Positions 1 through 7,904 of a stretch of DNA of 64,000 bases are shown piece after piece. A program made the position numbers and the translations under genes. The notes under the pieces were generated by a model, which had not been told where the DNA came from, did no database searches, and saw only the letters and a program-made list of their open reading frames with translations. The stretch lies in NCBI GenBank assembly GCA_905478765.1, contig CAJQJY010000006.1, positions 101,479 to 165,478 of the forward strand, given 5' to 3'. The stretch comes from an uncultured Flavobacteriales bacterium (GTDB lineage Bacteria; Bacteroidota; Bacteroidia; Flavobacteriales; BACL11). Each line of letters begins with the position of its first letter. The first letter of the stretch is position 1.

Positions 1-1967
1 ACTCTACTTTTCCCAACATAATTTGCAGTTATATCAAACACCCATTTATCAAAGTTAGTAGCGTATGAGATATTAAACAATCCTCTATTCTTAGGTGTTA
101 ATGGTGCTGTTTTATCATCCCCTCCAAAAGTAGTTCTAACATCATTAATCTTGTAAGCTATCTTAACATCAAAACGATCGAATAATTCATATGCCAGATC
201 AAACTGCATACTATTAGCATAAGATGTACCCTCTAAATTAGAAAAGGATAACTCGCCAGGAGTCTCTATATCAACAACTATTTTATTTTCAAATTCTGTT
301 CTATATGCATCAGCATTAAATGTTCCTTCTCTACCAAACAGCTTAAAGCAATGAGTTAAATTCGCACCATAATTCCATGCAATCTCTGGCTTTAAATCAT
401 TTGCAATTTCAATAGTTCTTGAAGATGCTAAAAAAGATGCATTTTCAACAAGTACATTAGCTATCCTGAATGCTTTACCTGCCGAGAAACGAATTGCAGT
501 ACTCTCTGATGGATTGTACTTCATATTTAATCTTGGTAAGTAATTTACTTCTTCCGTTTTGTTGTAATAATCACCCCTTAAACCTGCAACTAAATTAAAA
601 CTCTCACCCCACTTATATGCATATTCTGAGAAGAATCCACTCACTAAATCAGTTCTGATTCTATCAGAAAACAAAACATTAACACTATCAGAAAAACTCT
701 CAGTATATCTATCAGTATAATTACTAATACCATACTTTAATTTATGATTTGTAGTAGCTATATAAGTCTGTCTTATAAAATTAAAGTAAGCGCTTTCTTG
801 CAACCCTTTGTAATCGTTTTTACCAAAAATAGCTGTTTGATTATGTCTTCTGAAGGAAGTTTGAAGTCCCATACTTTTACCAGGAGTACTAGGTAATATC
901 GCTCCTGTTTTTGAAGTAAACTCTATCAAATCATTATGAATATTTACTTCAAAAGGATTAGTAACATCTTCTTTAGTTCCTCCAATCCTATCTTCTACCA
1001 AAGCCCTTCCTGTAAGGCCAATATGATATTTTGCACTTGCATAGTCCCATCTGTTCAGCACATTTATCTGTTTAGTTTTTGGCATATCTAAAAAACCATC
1101 CCTAATACCATTCTTGGGATTGGGATTATCAACTTCTCTATCAAAATAAGAAATATGCGTAAATAAATTACTTGTCCATTTCCCTGATTTTTTAGCAAAT
1201 AATAAATTATTTTCAAGCTTACCTTCTGAGTTTGTGTAAGCATTCCAAAATAATTTTGGTGCTGTTTGCGGTTTATAGTACTCTAAATTAATCTGTCCTG
1301 CAAAGGATTCAAAACCATTTACAACTGAACCACTTCCCTTTATAATCTGAATAGACTCTATCCAAGTACCCGGTACATAACTCAAACCATAAGAAGAGGA
1401 AATCCCTCTTATTAAAGGCATGTTTTCTTGGGTTATCTGAGTATAAGCACCATCCAAACCTAACATTTGAATTTTTTTAGCCCCACTTACCGCATCAGTA
1501 AAAGTTACATCAACTGTTGCATTTGTACTAAAACTTTCTGATAAATTACAACAAGCTGCTTTCTCTAACTCTCCAGTTGAAAGCGTTTGCATATTTATTG
1601 TGTTTATAGTAGAAAACTTAGTAGTATTTACCTTACCCTTAACTTTTACTTCACCTAGTTCTACTGATGGTTTTAGGTAAATATGATAATGACTCCATTC
1701 AGTTATTTCTTGGCTGTAAGCTTGGTAACCCACATAACTAACAACCATAGTTGATGGATATTTTTCAGGAGAAGGGATTAAGTAGTAACCTTCTGAGTTT
1801 GTAGCAACACCTATTGTGGTCCCTTCCCAATACACATTAGCTCCAGGAATACTAACCTCACTACCATCTTGAAGTTGCTCTACAACTCTCCCTTTTATTT
1901 TTTTTTCTTGTGCTTTTGTATTTGTTGTTGCAATAAGCACTATTGCAATCAATAGTATCTTCTTCAT
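1..1967 (-). CDS. TonB-dependent receptor, C-terminus beyond window
   Basis: Reading the minus strand from an ATG at 1967 gives an open frame of 655 codons that runs off the left edge, so the ORF track omits it. It starts with a signal peptide ending near TKAQ. A carboxypeptidase-regulatory-like beta domain follows (about residues 20-110, with IPGANVYWEGT and SYVGYQ), then a TonB plug domain (about 115-250, with ACCNLSESF, AVSGAKKIQMLG and the plug end GFESFAGQI), then the beta-barrel. The family imports metal chelates, siderophores or glycans across the outer membrane with TonB energy. A small Cys-rich membrane protein lies directly upstream on the same strand. Substrate is unknown; a metal is my guess from that neighbour. 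The barrel end is not visible. Confidence 0.95.
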   Translation of the reverse strand, partial: MKKILLIAIVLIATTNTKAQEKKIKGRVVEQLQDGSEVSIPGANVYWEGTTIGVATNSEGYYLIPSPEKYPSTMVVSYVGYQAYSQEITEWSHYHIYLKPSVELGEVKVKGKVNTTKFSTINTINMQTLSTGELEKAACCNLSESFSTNATVDVTFTDAVSGAKKIQMLGLDGAYTQITQENMPLIRGISSSYGLSYVPGTWIESIQIIKGSGSVVNGFESFAGQINLEYYKPQTAPKLFWNAYTNSEGKLENNLLFAKKSGKWTSNLFTHISYFDREVDNPNPKNGIRDGFLDMPKTKQINVLNRWDYASAKYHIGLTGRALVEDRIGGTKEDVTNPFEVNIHNDLIEFTSKTGAILPSTPGKSMGLQTSFRRHNQTAIFGKNDYKGLQESAYFNFIRQTYIATTNHKLKYGISNYTDRYTESFSDSVNVLFSDRIRTDLVSGFFSEYAYKWGESFNLVAGLRGDYYNKTEEVNYLPRLNMKYNPSESTAIRFSAGKAFRIANVLVENASFLASSRTIEIANDLKPEIAWNYGANLTHCFKLFGREGTFNADAYRTEFENKIVVDIETPGELSFSNLEGTSYANSMQFDLAYELFDRFDVKIAYKINDVRTTFGGDDKTAPLTPKNRGLFNISYATNFDKWVFDITANYVGKSR

Positions 1968-1984
1968 TTTTTAATATTTAGATT

Positions 1985-2010
1985 ATTATTCAGTTTGTTT
2001 ACTGAATAAT
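1985..2010. repeat. Perfect 9-bp inverted repeat between Cys-rich gene and TonB receptor
   Basis: ATTATTCAG and CTGAATAAT flank an 8-base spacer. The repeat sits three bases after the stop of the Cys-rich gene and 18 bases before the TonB receptor start. It could be an mRNA stem that tunes expression between the two cistrons, or a repressor operator. It has no clear T-run after it on the minus strand, so it is not a strong terminator. Confidence 0.5.
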
Positions 2011-2013
2011 ATC

Positions 2014-2466
2014 TTATAATAAAAATGACTGTATCTGAGATAAAACAGGTTTATTTAGCTTTGGTGGAGGTATGCCACTTTGAAAATTATTTGAAATTTT
2101 TGAGATAGAAAATACATCAGAACAAATAATATTAATTATCGGGTGTACTAAGAGTGAAAAATCATACTTAGAAAAAGAAATAATGGTTTCAAAATCAAAA
2201 TGCACTAATTCTGTTTCGCTAGCACAAGATTTATCTTCTGTTTCCGGGCAGCAAGCTTTTTCAATCTCTAACATACAGCATGTTACTTTCTTCTGCACCT
2301 GTTCACACTGAACTTCTTTTTCTTGGCTACAAGAAGGAACTTCAGTTCCTAAATAAACAGCACCGCCTTCTGCACATTTCATTTTTGAAATATTCAAACC
2401 CATTGACAAAAGCATAATAAATATTGCCATAGGTATAAAGATGATATTTTGTATAATCCATTTCAT
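2014..2466 (-). CDS. Cys-rich small membrane protein, HYC_CC_PP-like
   Basis: This 150-residue protein has one N-terminal hydrophobic segment (about residues 6-24). A Cys-rich middle follows (TCCMLE near 62, ACCPE near 71), and a Pro-rich IPPPKL sits near residue 132. The order Cys, double Cys, double Pro resembles the Bacteroidota family named HYC_CC_PP, which is commonly found beside TonB-dependent receptors. The leading His-Tyr of that name is not conserved here (KMKCAEGG), so I assign the family with reserve. The TonB receptor starts 46 bases downstream, suggesting co-transcription. The function is unknown; metal binding by the cysteines is only an inference. Confidence 0.75.
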   Translation of the reverse strand: MKWIIQNIIFIPMAIFIMLLSMGLNISKMKCAEGGAVYLGTEVPSCSQEKEVQCEQVQKKVTCCMLEIEKACCPETEDKSCASETELVHFDFETIISFSKYDFSLLVHPIINIICSDVFSISKISNNFQSGIPPPKLNKPVLSQIQSFLL

Positions 2467-2474
2467 TTCAATTA

Positions 2475-2482
2475 CAAATATA
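2475..2482 (-). promoter_or_regulatory. Candidate -7 box of Cys-rich/TonB unit
   Basis: The minus strand reads TATATTTG, matching the Bacteroidota -7 consensus TAnnTTTG, 8 bases from the start of the Cys-rich gene. No good -33 element is visible. It would make that gene and the TonB receptor a unit separate from the methyltransferase that ends at 2515. Confidence 0.35.
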
Positions 2483-2514
2483 CAACAATTTAAACAATTT
2501 AAAACATCTTGCTT

Positions 2515-3132
2515 TTAAATCTTATCTATTCTATCTCTTTTAAATATTGAAATAGTAAAATTTTGATTAGTATTAAAAGGGGTAAAATGAACTTTCTTAA
2601 AAGAATCAATAACAGTAAAAGACCCTTTAAATTGTTTTTTCAAATCTAATTCAGAATATTTGCAAATTTCCAAACCACTACATTTATTTGGACCATCTTC
2701 TGAGAAGGTAGCTAACAACATATAATCAGAAATAGCATAATCCACTAGTTTGTTATATTTATTTTTATCTTTCTCATTTGTTAGAAAATGAAATACTGCT
2801 CTATCATGCCAAATATCATATTTATCTATTGGCTCAAATTCAGTTATATCAGAAACAATCCACTTTACTTTATTTGAATCCTTTCCAAGTCTTTCTTGTG
2901 CTCTTTTAATTGCATTCGTTGAAATATCCAACACAGTAATATCGATATAACCTAACTTAAGTAAATGATCAACTAAAAAACCATCTCCTCCACCAATATC
3001 AATAATAGATGCATCCTTTTTTAATCTTAATGATGCTATTAAAGCAAGAGAAGTCTGTGGTACCTGCTGAAACCAAGAAACCTCTTCCATTGCCTTGGTA
3101 GCATAAATATTGTCCCAATGTTTTTTACTCAT
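2515..3132 (-). CDS. Class I SAM-dependent methyltransferase
   Basis: This is a 205-residue single-domain methyltransferase. The SAM-binding glycine loop IIDIGGGDGFL is near residues 44-54, the acidic motif II VLDIS near 69, and WIVSDITEF near 92. The N-terminal HWDNIYATK and VSWFQ segment is typical of a small-molecule or protein methyltransferase group of this size. It is the last gene of a tight row (1-bp gap after the CstB-like gene), so it is probably co-expressed with sulfur genes. Methylation of sulfide or a thiol would fit that context but is inference; the substrate cannot be read from the sequence. Confidence 0.9.
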   Translation of the reverse strand: MSKKHWDNIYATKAMEEVSWFQQVPQTSLALIASLRLKKDASIIDIGGGDGFLVDHLLKLGYIDITVLDISTNAIKRAQERLGKDSNKVKWIVSDITEFEPIDKYDIWHDRAVFHFLTNEKDKNKYNKLVDYAISDYMLLATFSEDGPNKCSGLEICKYSELDLKKQFKGSFTVIDSFKKVHFTPFNTNQNFTISIFKRDRIDKI

Positions 3133-3133
3133 T

Positions 3134-4531
3134 TTATAAAGTTGAAGGACATAATTCTACAGATAAAGGAAGTTGAGTTTTTTTAATCGCGGCAAAACCA
3201 CCCTCAATATTAGTAACATTATGAATTCCCTCTCTTTTTAAGAGTGAACAAGCAATAACAGAACGATACCCTCCTGCACAATGTACAAAATTTTCAGAAG
3301 TAGAATTTAGTTTTTTATTTTCCAAATCACCTAGTGGATTAAGTACCGCAGAGATAATATGCCGGCTTTTATATTCAGCTTCTTTTCTTACATCAATAAT
3401 ATCAATCACATTATCTGCTTGGTAAATTTCATCAAAATATTTAGCTGATATAGACGATATAGTTGCTAAATCATCTTGTTCCCAAACTTGAATACCACCA
3501 TTTAGATGCCCCAACACATTATCAAAACCTACACGAGATAAACGAGTAGCAACTTCTTCCAATCTATTTTTATCACATACTAATAAAATTGGGGTTGCTA
3601 CTTGTTTGATAATTGTGCCAACCCAAGGAGCAAAGCCACCATCAATGCCAATAAAAATAGAATTTGGAATAAAACCTTTTACAAAATCTGCAGCACTTCT
3701 TACATCTAAAATAATAACACCTGATTGTATTGATTTTTTTTTAAACTCCTCAACTGAAAGGGAAATATTTGCTTTAACAATATTATCATTTTTAGGGTTA
3801 TACCCTAGTTTGTTTAACGTTACATTTTCAGGGAAATAAGCTGGTGGAGGTAAGATTCCTTCTGTTACTTCTTGTATAAATTCTTGCTTAGTCATATCTG
3901 GACGCAAAGCATAGTTATTTACTTTTTCATAACCAATTGAGCCGATTGTTTCCTTGCTCATATTTTTTCCACAAGCAGAACCAGCACCATGCCCAGGATA
4001 CACAATTACCTCATCCGGTAAAGTCATAATTCTAGTCCTTAAACTATCAAATAACATTCCAGCTAAATCCTCTTGAGTTAAATCAGATTTCTGTGCTAAA
4101 TCAGGCCTACCTACATCCCCTAGAAACAAAGTATCTCCTGAAAACAAGGAAACCTCTTTTCCATTTTCATCAATAAGTAAATAAGAAGAACTTTCCATAG
4201 TATGCCCAGGTGTATGTAGTAATTTTATAGTTACATCACCTATTTTAAACTCTTGATTATCTTCTGCAACTAAACAATTAAAATTAGGTTTAGCAGTTGG
4301 TCCAAATACAATTTCTGCTCCTGTTTGCTGAGCCAATGTTAAATGACCACTTACAAAATCAGCATGAAAATGTGTTTCAAAAACATATTTAATTTTTGCT
4401 CCCCTATCAGCAGCCATAGTGATATAAGTTCCTACCTCACGTAGAGGGTCAATAACAACAGCATCTCCGTTACTTTCAATATAATAAGACCCTTGCGCTA
4501 AACAGTTTGTATAAATTTGTTCTACTTTCAT
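3134..4531 (-). CDS. CstB-like persulfide dioxygenase with two rhodanese domains
   Basis: The 465-residue protein has a metallo-beta-lactamase fold N-terminus (about 1-245) with THFHADFVSGH, HTPGHTMESS, FSGDTLFLGDVGR and YPGHGAGSACGK. This pattern is that of the ETHE1-type mononuclear iron persulfide dioxygenases. Two rhodanese domains follow (about 255-355 and 365-462). The first carries VCDKNRLEE at the active loop; the second has the regular CAGGYRS. The order matches Staphylococcus CstB, which oxidises low-molecular-weight thiol persulfides and makes thiosulfate. It is nearly contiguous with a TauE/SafE exporter upstream and a methyltransferase downstream. No sulfide:quinone reductase gene is in the window. 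Confidence 0.92.
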   Translation of the reverse strand: MKVEQIYTNCLAQGSYYIESNGDAVVIDPLREVGTYITMAADRGAKIKYVFETHFHADFVSGHLTLAQQTGAEIVFGPTAKPNFNCLVAEDNQEFKIGDVTIKLLHTPGHTMESSSYLLIDENGKEVSLFSGDTLFLGDVGRPDLAQKSDLTQEDLAGMLFDSLRTRIMTLPDEVIVYPGHGAGSACGKNMSKETIGSIGYEKVNNYALRPDMTKQEFIQEVTEGILPPPAYFPENVTLNKLGYNPKNDNIVKANISLSVEEFKKKSIQSGVIILDVRSAADFVKGFIPNSIFIGIDGGFAPWVGTIIKQVATPILLVCDKNRLEEVATRLSRVGFDNVLGHLNGGIQVWEQDDLATISSISAKYFDEIYQADNVIDIIDVRKEAEYKSRHIISAVLNPLGDLENKKLNSTSENFVHCAGGYRSVIACSLLKREGIHNVTNIEGGFAAIKKTQLPLSVELCPSTL

Positions 4532-4532
4532 T

Positions 4533-5327
4533 TTAAATTAACTCTTTTAATAATATATATATTGCCGTTGCTAACACAAACCAGCCAAAGCCTTTTTTTA
4601 ATTTTTTGCCGTCAATAAAATTATTTAAGTAAATACCTAAAATAATTCCAATCATTGAAAGTCCCGCAAAAGTAAGAAGGAAGTCCCAAGCAATATCAAT
4701 ATTGCCTATATCTCCTAAAAATCCAATTAATGATTTTATTGCAATAATCATTAATGAAGTAGCTACTGCCTTTTTTATTGGTAAGTTAGCAAATAATACT
4801 AATGCTGGAATAATTAAAAAACCTCCACCTGCACCAACTAAACCAGTTAAAAGACCTATAACTAAACCTTCGATAATAATTAAAGGATAATTAAAATGCA
4901 CATCTTTATTCAATACTGCTACATTCCGTTCTCTTAACATACTAATAGATGCTGCCAACATGATAACTGCAAAGAAAATCATAACTAGCATATCCTTTGT
5001 AATGATAAAACTATCCAAATTAAGTACTACTTCAGGAATTGAAGGGACAATTAATTTTCTTGTTAAAAATACTGAAATAAAAGAAGGTATAGCAAAAACT
5101 ATACCCACTTTATATTCAATCATACCTTTTTGTGCATTTCTTATCGTTCCAACTAAAGCTGTACTGCCTACAATAAATAAGGAATATGCAGTAGCCGTAA
5201 CCGGACTTACACTTAATAAATATACCAAAACTGGTACCGTTAATATAGACCCACCACCACCAGTTAATCCCAAAACAGTTCCAATAACAAGTGCCCCAAC
5301 AAATCCATATAAATTAAGTGCTTCCAT
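4533..5327 (-). CDS. TauE/SafE (TSUP) family sulfite/anion exporter
   Basis: This is an integral membrane protein of 264 residues with about eight hydrophobic segments and the family's two internal repeats. Each repeat starts with a glycine-rich turn (GLTGGGGSILTVPVL near 20 and GLVGAGGGFLIIPAL near 163). The family exports sulfite, sulfonates or related oxyanions through the inner membrane. It lies 9 bases after a rhodanese gene and 1 base before the CstB-like gene, the same pairing as tauE-cstB in Staphylococcus. Sulfite or thiosulfate efflux is therefore the likely role, by context. Confidence 0.92.
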   Translation of the reverse strand: MEALNLYGFVGALVIGTVLGLTGGGGSILTVPVLVYLLSVSPVTATAYSLFIVGSTALVGTIRNAQKGMIEYKVGIVFAIPSFISVFLTRKLIVPSIPEVVLNLDSFIITKDMLVMIFFAVIMLAASISMLRERNVAVLNKDVHFNYPLIIIEGLVIGLLTGLVGAGGGFLIIPALVLFANLPIKKAVATSLMIIAIKSLIGFLGDIGNIDIAWDFLLTFAGLSMIGIILGIYLNNFIDGKKLKKGFGWFVLATAIYILLKELI

Positions 5328-5336
5328 ATGAACTAA

Positions 5337-5612
5337 TTATAATCTTTGCAAATCAACACTCATCCATCCTCCTCCATTATATACTTTTTCAAAACCATTT
5401 GATGAAAGGTATGAAACTGCTTGTCCACTTCTGTTTCCAGACTCACAACACATTACCATAGGCTGCAATGCTTTAAGCTCTTCAATTCTATCAACTAACT
5501 CATCCAAAGGAACATTAACAGAACCTGAAACATTACCTCCCATAAACTCACCTGGAGTTCTAACGTCCACAATTGTAATTGCAGGATCATTAATTAAATC
5601 TTGTAAATTCAT
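5337..5612 (-). CDS. Single-domain rhodanese (sulfurtransferase), copy 1
   Basis: This 91-residue PspE-like rhodanese has the IVDVRTPGEFMGG entry motif and the active loop CCESGNRSGQA, so the persulfide-forming Cys is present. It has no signal peptide, so it should act in the cytoplasm on thiosulfate or persulfide sulfur. It is closely related to the 103-residue copy at 6634-6945; both have a double Cys at the loop and end with YNGGGW. It heads the row rhodanese-TauE-CstB-methyltransferase, and a palindrome lies 58 bases upstream of its ATG. Confidence 0.93.
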   Translation of the reverse strand: MNLQDLINDPAITIVDVRTPGEFMGGNVSGSVNVPLDELVDRIEELKALQPMVMCCESGNRSGQAVSYLSSNGFEKVYNGGGWMSVDLQRL

Positions 5613-5669
5613 TTTTCTTTTTTTTAAAATTATTTATGATACAAATTAACAAACTATTTAATTCTATAT

Positions 5670-5685
5670 TGTAATATTTGTAACA
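5670..5685. promoter_or_regulatory. Candidate Crp/Fnr-type operator upstream of rhodanese copy 1
   Basis: The minus strand reads TGTTACAAATATTACA, which agrees at 13 of 16 positions with the perfect palindrome at 7002-7017. Its near edge is 58 bases from the ATG at 5612, against 57 bases for the other site. A weak -7-like TTAATTTG (minus strand, 5642-5649) lies about 36 bases from the site centre, which would place the operator near -41, a class II activator position. Confidence 0.55.
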
Positions 5686-5725
5686 AAATAGAAGAAAACT
5701 TGAACATATAAAATAGTAGCTTTTA

Positions 5726-6442
5726 CTACAATTTAATTTTATTTAACAACTCTTTTTTATCAATCGTACCAACATGCCTGAATTTCTCAATACCATCTTT
5801 AAATATAATAAAAACAGGCACCCCTCTTACTTTGTATTTTCTCACTAACTCTTTATTAGTATCAGCATCAATAAAAACAATTTTTACATCCTTATTCTCT
5901 TTTTTTATTTCTTCAATAACTGGCTTCATCTTTTTACAAGGAACACACCACTGCGTACTAAAATCAACTAAAACAACATTATTACTTTCTATAATATCAG
6001 AAAATTCAATAACTGAAATAGATTCTTGTTTTTTGAAAACCTTGTCTTTTGTTTTAACAAATTTAAAATCAGCTAATTTCCAGGCGCCGAAACCTCCTAT
6101 AAGATTAAACACTTTATAAAAACCTAATTCTTTCATTTTAGCTACAGTTTTAGAGCTTCTTCCTCCGCTTGCACAATACACATATACAGGCATATCTTTT
6201 GGCAATAAATTCAATTTAGATGTAAAATCAGATGCATAAAAATCAATATTTGTTGCATCTTGAATATGCCCTTTATTTACCTCATCAATAGTTCTAACAT
6301 CTAAAATAATTCCTTCATCAGAATTAATTAGTTTGCTAAATTCTTTAGCATCAACATTATTAACTACTTGAGCTTCAACTGGCCCTAATGAACAGGACAC
6401 AAAAACAAAACTTACTAAACTATAAATTATTTTTTTTATCAT
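5726..6442 (-). CDS. Exported rhodanese-thioredoxin fusion protein
   Basis: The 238-residue protein has an N-terminal hydrophobic export signal with a possible lipobox (FVSC near 16). A rhodanese domain follows (about 30-125, ILDVRTIDEV and active loop CASGGRS). A thioredoxin domain comes last (about 140-238) with WCVPCKK and the cis-proline segment GVPVFIIF. Both active sites look intact. Such a fusion could pass persulfide sulfur or electrons between the two domains in the periplasm. It is the last gene of the unit rhodanese-DUF6132-fusion, with 3 bases between it and DUF6132. Anchoring by lipid or by simple cleavage cannot be decided by eye. Confidence 0.93.
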   Translation of the reverse strand: MIKKIIYSLVSFVFVSCSLGPVEAQVVNNVDAKEFSKLINSDEGIILDVRTIDEVNKGHIQDATNIDFYASDFTSKLNLLPKDMPVYVYCASGGRSSKTVAKMKELGFYKVFNLIGGFGAWKLADFKFVKTKDKVFKKQESISVIEFSDIIESNNVVLVDFSTQWCVPCKKMKPVIEEIKKENKDVKIVFIDADTNKELVRKYKVRGVPVFIIFKDGIEKFRHVGTIDKKELLNKIKL

Positions 6443-6445
6443 TAT

Positions 6446-6634
6446 TTATTTTAAAAAATCTCTTATTAAATCAAAAACTACACCTCCCATAAACATACCA
6501 TAAAGAGTACTTTTATAGCATACTGAAGTTATAGCACATGTACTTGTATTGCACCCAATATATTTCCAGTACAAATATCCTGATATTCCTCCAATAATCA
6601 ATCCAAATACTATCATAACTTTTCTTTTAGGCAT
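6446..6634 (-). CDS. DUF6132-like small membrane protein
   Basis: This 62-residue protein has two hydrophobic segments separated by a Cys-containing loop, YIGCNTSTCAITSVCYKS. The GC(x)4C(x)2TS pattern is what I recall for DUF6132, a small family often next to rhodanese and thioredoxin genes. The start codon overlaps the stop of the upstream rhodanese by one base (TAATG), so translation is probably coupled. Function is unknown; the loop cysteines make transport or transfer of sulfur across the membrane a plausible but untested idea. Confidence 0.8.
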   Translation of the reverse strand: MPKRKVMIVFGLIIGGISGYLYWKYIGCNTSTCAITSVCYKSTLYGMFMGGVVFDLIRDFLK

Positions 6635-6945
6635 TAGCTGCTTAATTTTCTATTTAAACTACTCCAACCTCCTCCGTTATAAGCATTGACACCTCTTGAC
6701 TTTGCATAAGAAGTAGCTTGCCCACTTCTCACGCCTGAAGCGCAACAAAAAATAACTGACTTATTTAAATTCTCTAATTTTTTAATCTTGGATTTAATCT
6801 TATCTAAAGGAACATTAGTTGAGCCATTAATATGTCCAGAATTAAACTCTCCTGGAGTTCTTACATCAATTAAAATTGCACCATCCTTTATCAAATGATT
6901 ATAGTCAGTTACCTTGCTTCCAAAAAGTCTCTTTAATATTGACAT
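6634..6945 (-). CDS. Single-domain rhodanese (sulfurtransferase), copy 2
   Basis: This 103-residue rhodanese has ILIDVRTPGEFNSG and the active loop CCASGVRSGQA. It shares the double Cys, the SGQA continuation and the YNGGGW end with the copy at 5337-5612, so the two are paralogues. Its N-terminal 12 residues (MSILKRLFGSK) are basic and could form a membrane-surface helix. It is the first gene of a three-gene unit, and the perfect palindrome at 7002-7017 is 57 bases upstream of its ATG. Confidence 0.93.
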   Translation of the reverse strand: MSILKRLFGSKVTDYNHLIKDGAILIDVRTPGEFNSGHINGSTNVPLDKIKSKIKKLENLNKSVIFCCASGVRSGQATSYAKSRGVNAYNGGGWSSLNRKLSS

Positions 6946-7001
6946 TTTATTTAATTTTTAAGTTTGATAGTGCAAAGAAAAGAACAATAAAATAAATATA
7001 A

Positions 7002-7017
7002 TGTAACAATTGTTACA
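7002..7017. promoter_or_regulatory. Perfect 16-bp palindrome, candidate Crp/Fnr operator
   Basis: TGTAACAATTGTTACA is a perfect palindrome between the crp/fnr-like gene (stop at 7033) and rhodanese copy 2 (start at 6945). Length and dyad form suit a Crp/Fnr dimer. On the minus strand a -7-like TTTCTTTG (6973-6980) lies about 36 bases from the centre, so the site would centre near -42. A 13/16 match sits in the same place before the other rhodanese gene. Confidence 0.65.
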
Positions 7018-7032
7018 GAGTAAATTTAGCTG

Positions 7033-7668
7033 TTAAAAATCAAGAATTTCAATTTGATTTCTATGAAGTTTGATATTTCCATCTATCTCCAATTTTTTAA
7101 GAATTCTGCTCACTACAACACGAGATGTATTTAATTCTAATGAAATGGTATTATGAGTAATTTTTAAAAATTCAGATTTATTTGCAATTACTTTATTCTT
7201 AAGGTATTTAAGTATTCTGTCATTCATATTCATAAAAGCCAATGAATCAACTGCTTCTAACATCTCTACAAAACGGTTGTTATAAGAACCAAATACAAAC
7301 GCCCTCCAACTCTTATAATGCAACCAGTCCTCAAGCTTATGGACTGGTATAAGTAACAATTCAGAATCTCTTTCAGCAATAGCTTTAATCTCGCTTTTAG
7401 CTCCTTTCATGCAACAATTTAATGTCATTGCACAAGTATCTCCACCTTCAATAAAATACAAGATATAATCATCCCCATCATCATCAGTTCTAAAAACATT
7501 GATAGCACCAGTAATAATTAAAGGGATAAAAGTCATTTCCTGACCTATATCTATTAGATAGTCGTTCTTCTTAACTTCTTTTAACTGAGCAACAATAGAC
7601 ACCTCATCTAGCAATGCTTTCTCAAATAGAGAAGAAAAATTAGCTTTAACTAAAACTTTTATATCCAT
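7033..7668 (-). CDS. Crp/Fnr family transcriptional regulator, Cys-rich sensor
   Basis: The 211-residue protein has a cyclic-nucleotide-binding-like beta-barrel (about 20-120), a dimer helix, and a winged helix-turn-helix C-terminus (about 155-205, with THNTISLELNTSRVVVSRIL). The barrel segment that would hold a cyclic nucleotide instead reads GGDTCAMTLNCCMKG, with three Cys in a C-x5-CC pattern. A thiol-based or metal sensor is therefore likely rather than cAMP. It is the last gene of a row after the 75- and 64-residue proteins. The downstream neighbour operon carries the perfect palindrome, so local regulation of sulfur genes is expected. Confidence 0.92.
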   Translation of the reverse strand: MDIKVLVKANFSSLFEKALLDEVSIVAQLKEVKKNDYLIDIGQEMTFIPLIITGAINVFRTDDDGDDYILYFIEGGDTCAMTLNCCMKGAKSEIKAIAERDSELLLIPVHKLEDWLHYKSWRAFVFGSYNNRFVEMLEAVDSLAFMNMNDRILKYLKNKVIANKSEFLKITHNTISLELNTSRVVVSRILKKLEIDGNIKLHRNQIEILDF

Positions 7669-7672
7669 TATA

Positions 7673-7900
7673 TTAAATTTTAAACCCTTGATGTGGCTTT
7701 AAAATTCCTCTGAGTTTATTTACTAAATCATCTGTTACAATCATATAAGAATCAGATGAAAATTGATTCTTCTCTTCAGCACCAAATTCAAACACATCAA
7801 TACTTTCAGTTTTACAATATTCTTTCAAATGAATTAAATGATGTTCAGCAGTTCTCAATGAACCTTCTCCACTAAAATTCCAAACTAATTTTACTTTCAT
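7673..7900 (-). CDS. Hypothetical small protein (75 aa)
   Basis: I do not recognise this family. It is a soluble protein of 75 residues with a possible beta-alpha-beta layout and a His-rich helix start (TAEHHLIHLKEYC) that could bind a metal. It has a proper ATG, lies 4 bases before the crp/fnr gene and 4 bases after the 64-residue membrane protein, and so is almost surely translated as part of that unit. A role with the regulator or in sulfur metabolism is only guilt by association. Confidence 0.7.
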   Translation of the reverse strand: MKVKLVWNFSGEGSLRTAEHHLIHLKEYCKTESIDVFEFGAEEKNQFSSDSYMIVTDDLVNKLRGILKPHQGFKI

Positions 7901-7904
7901 ATTT

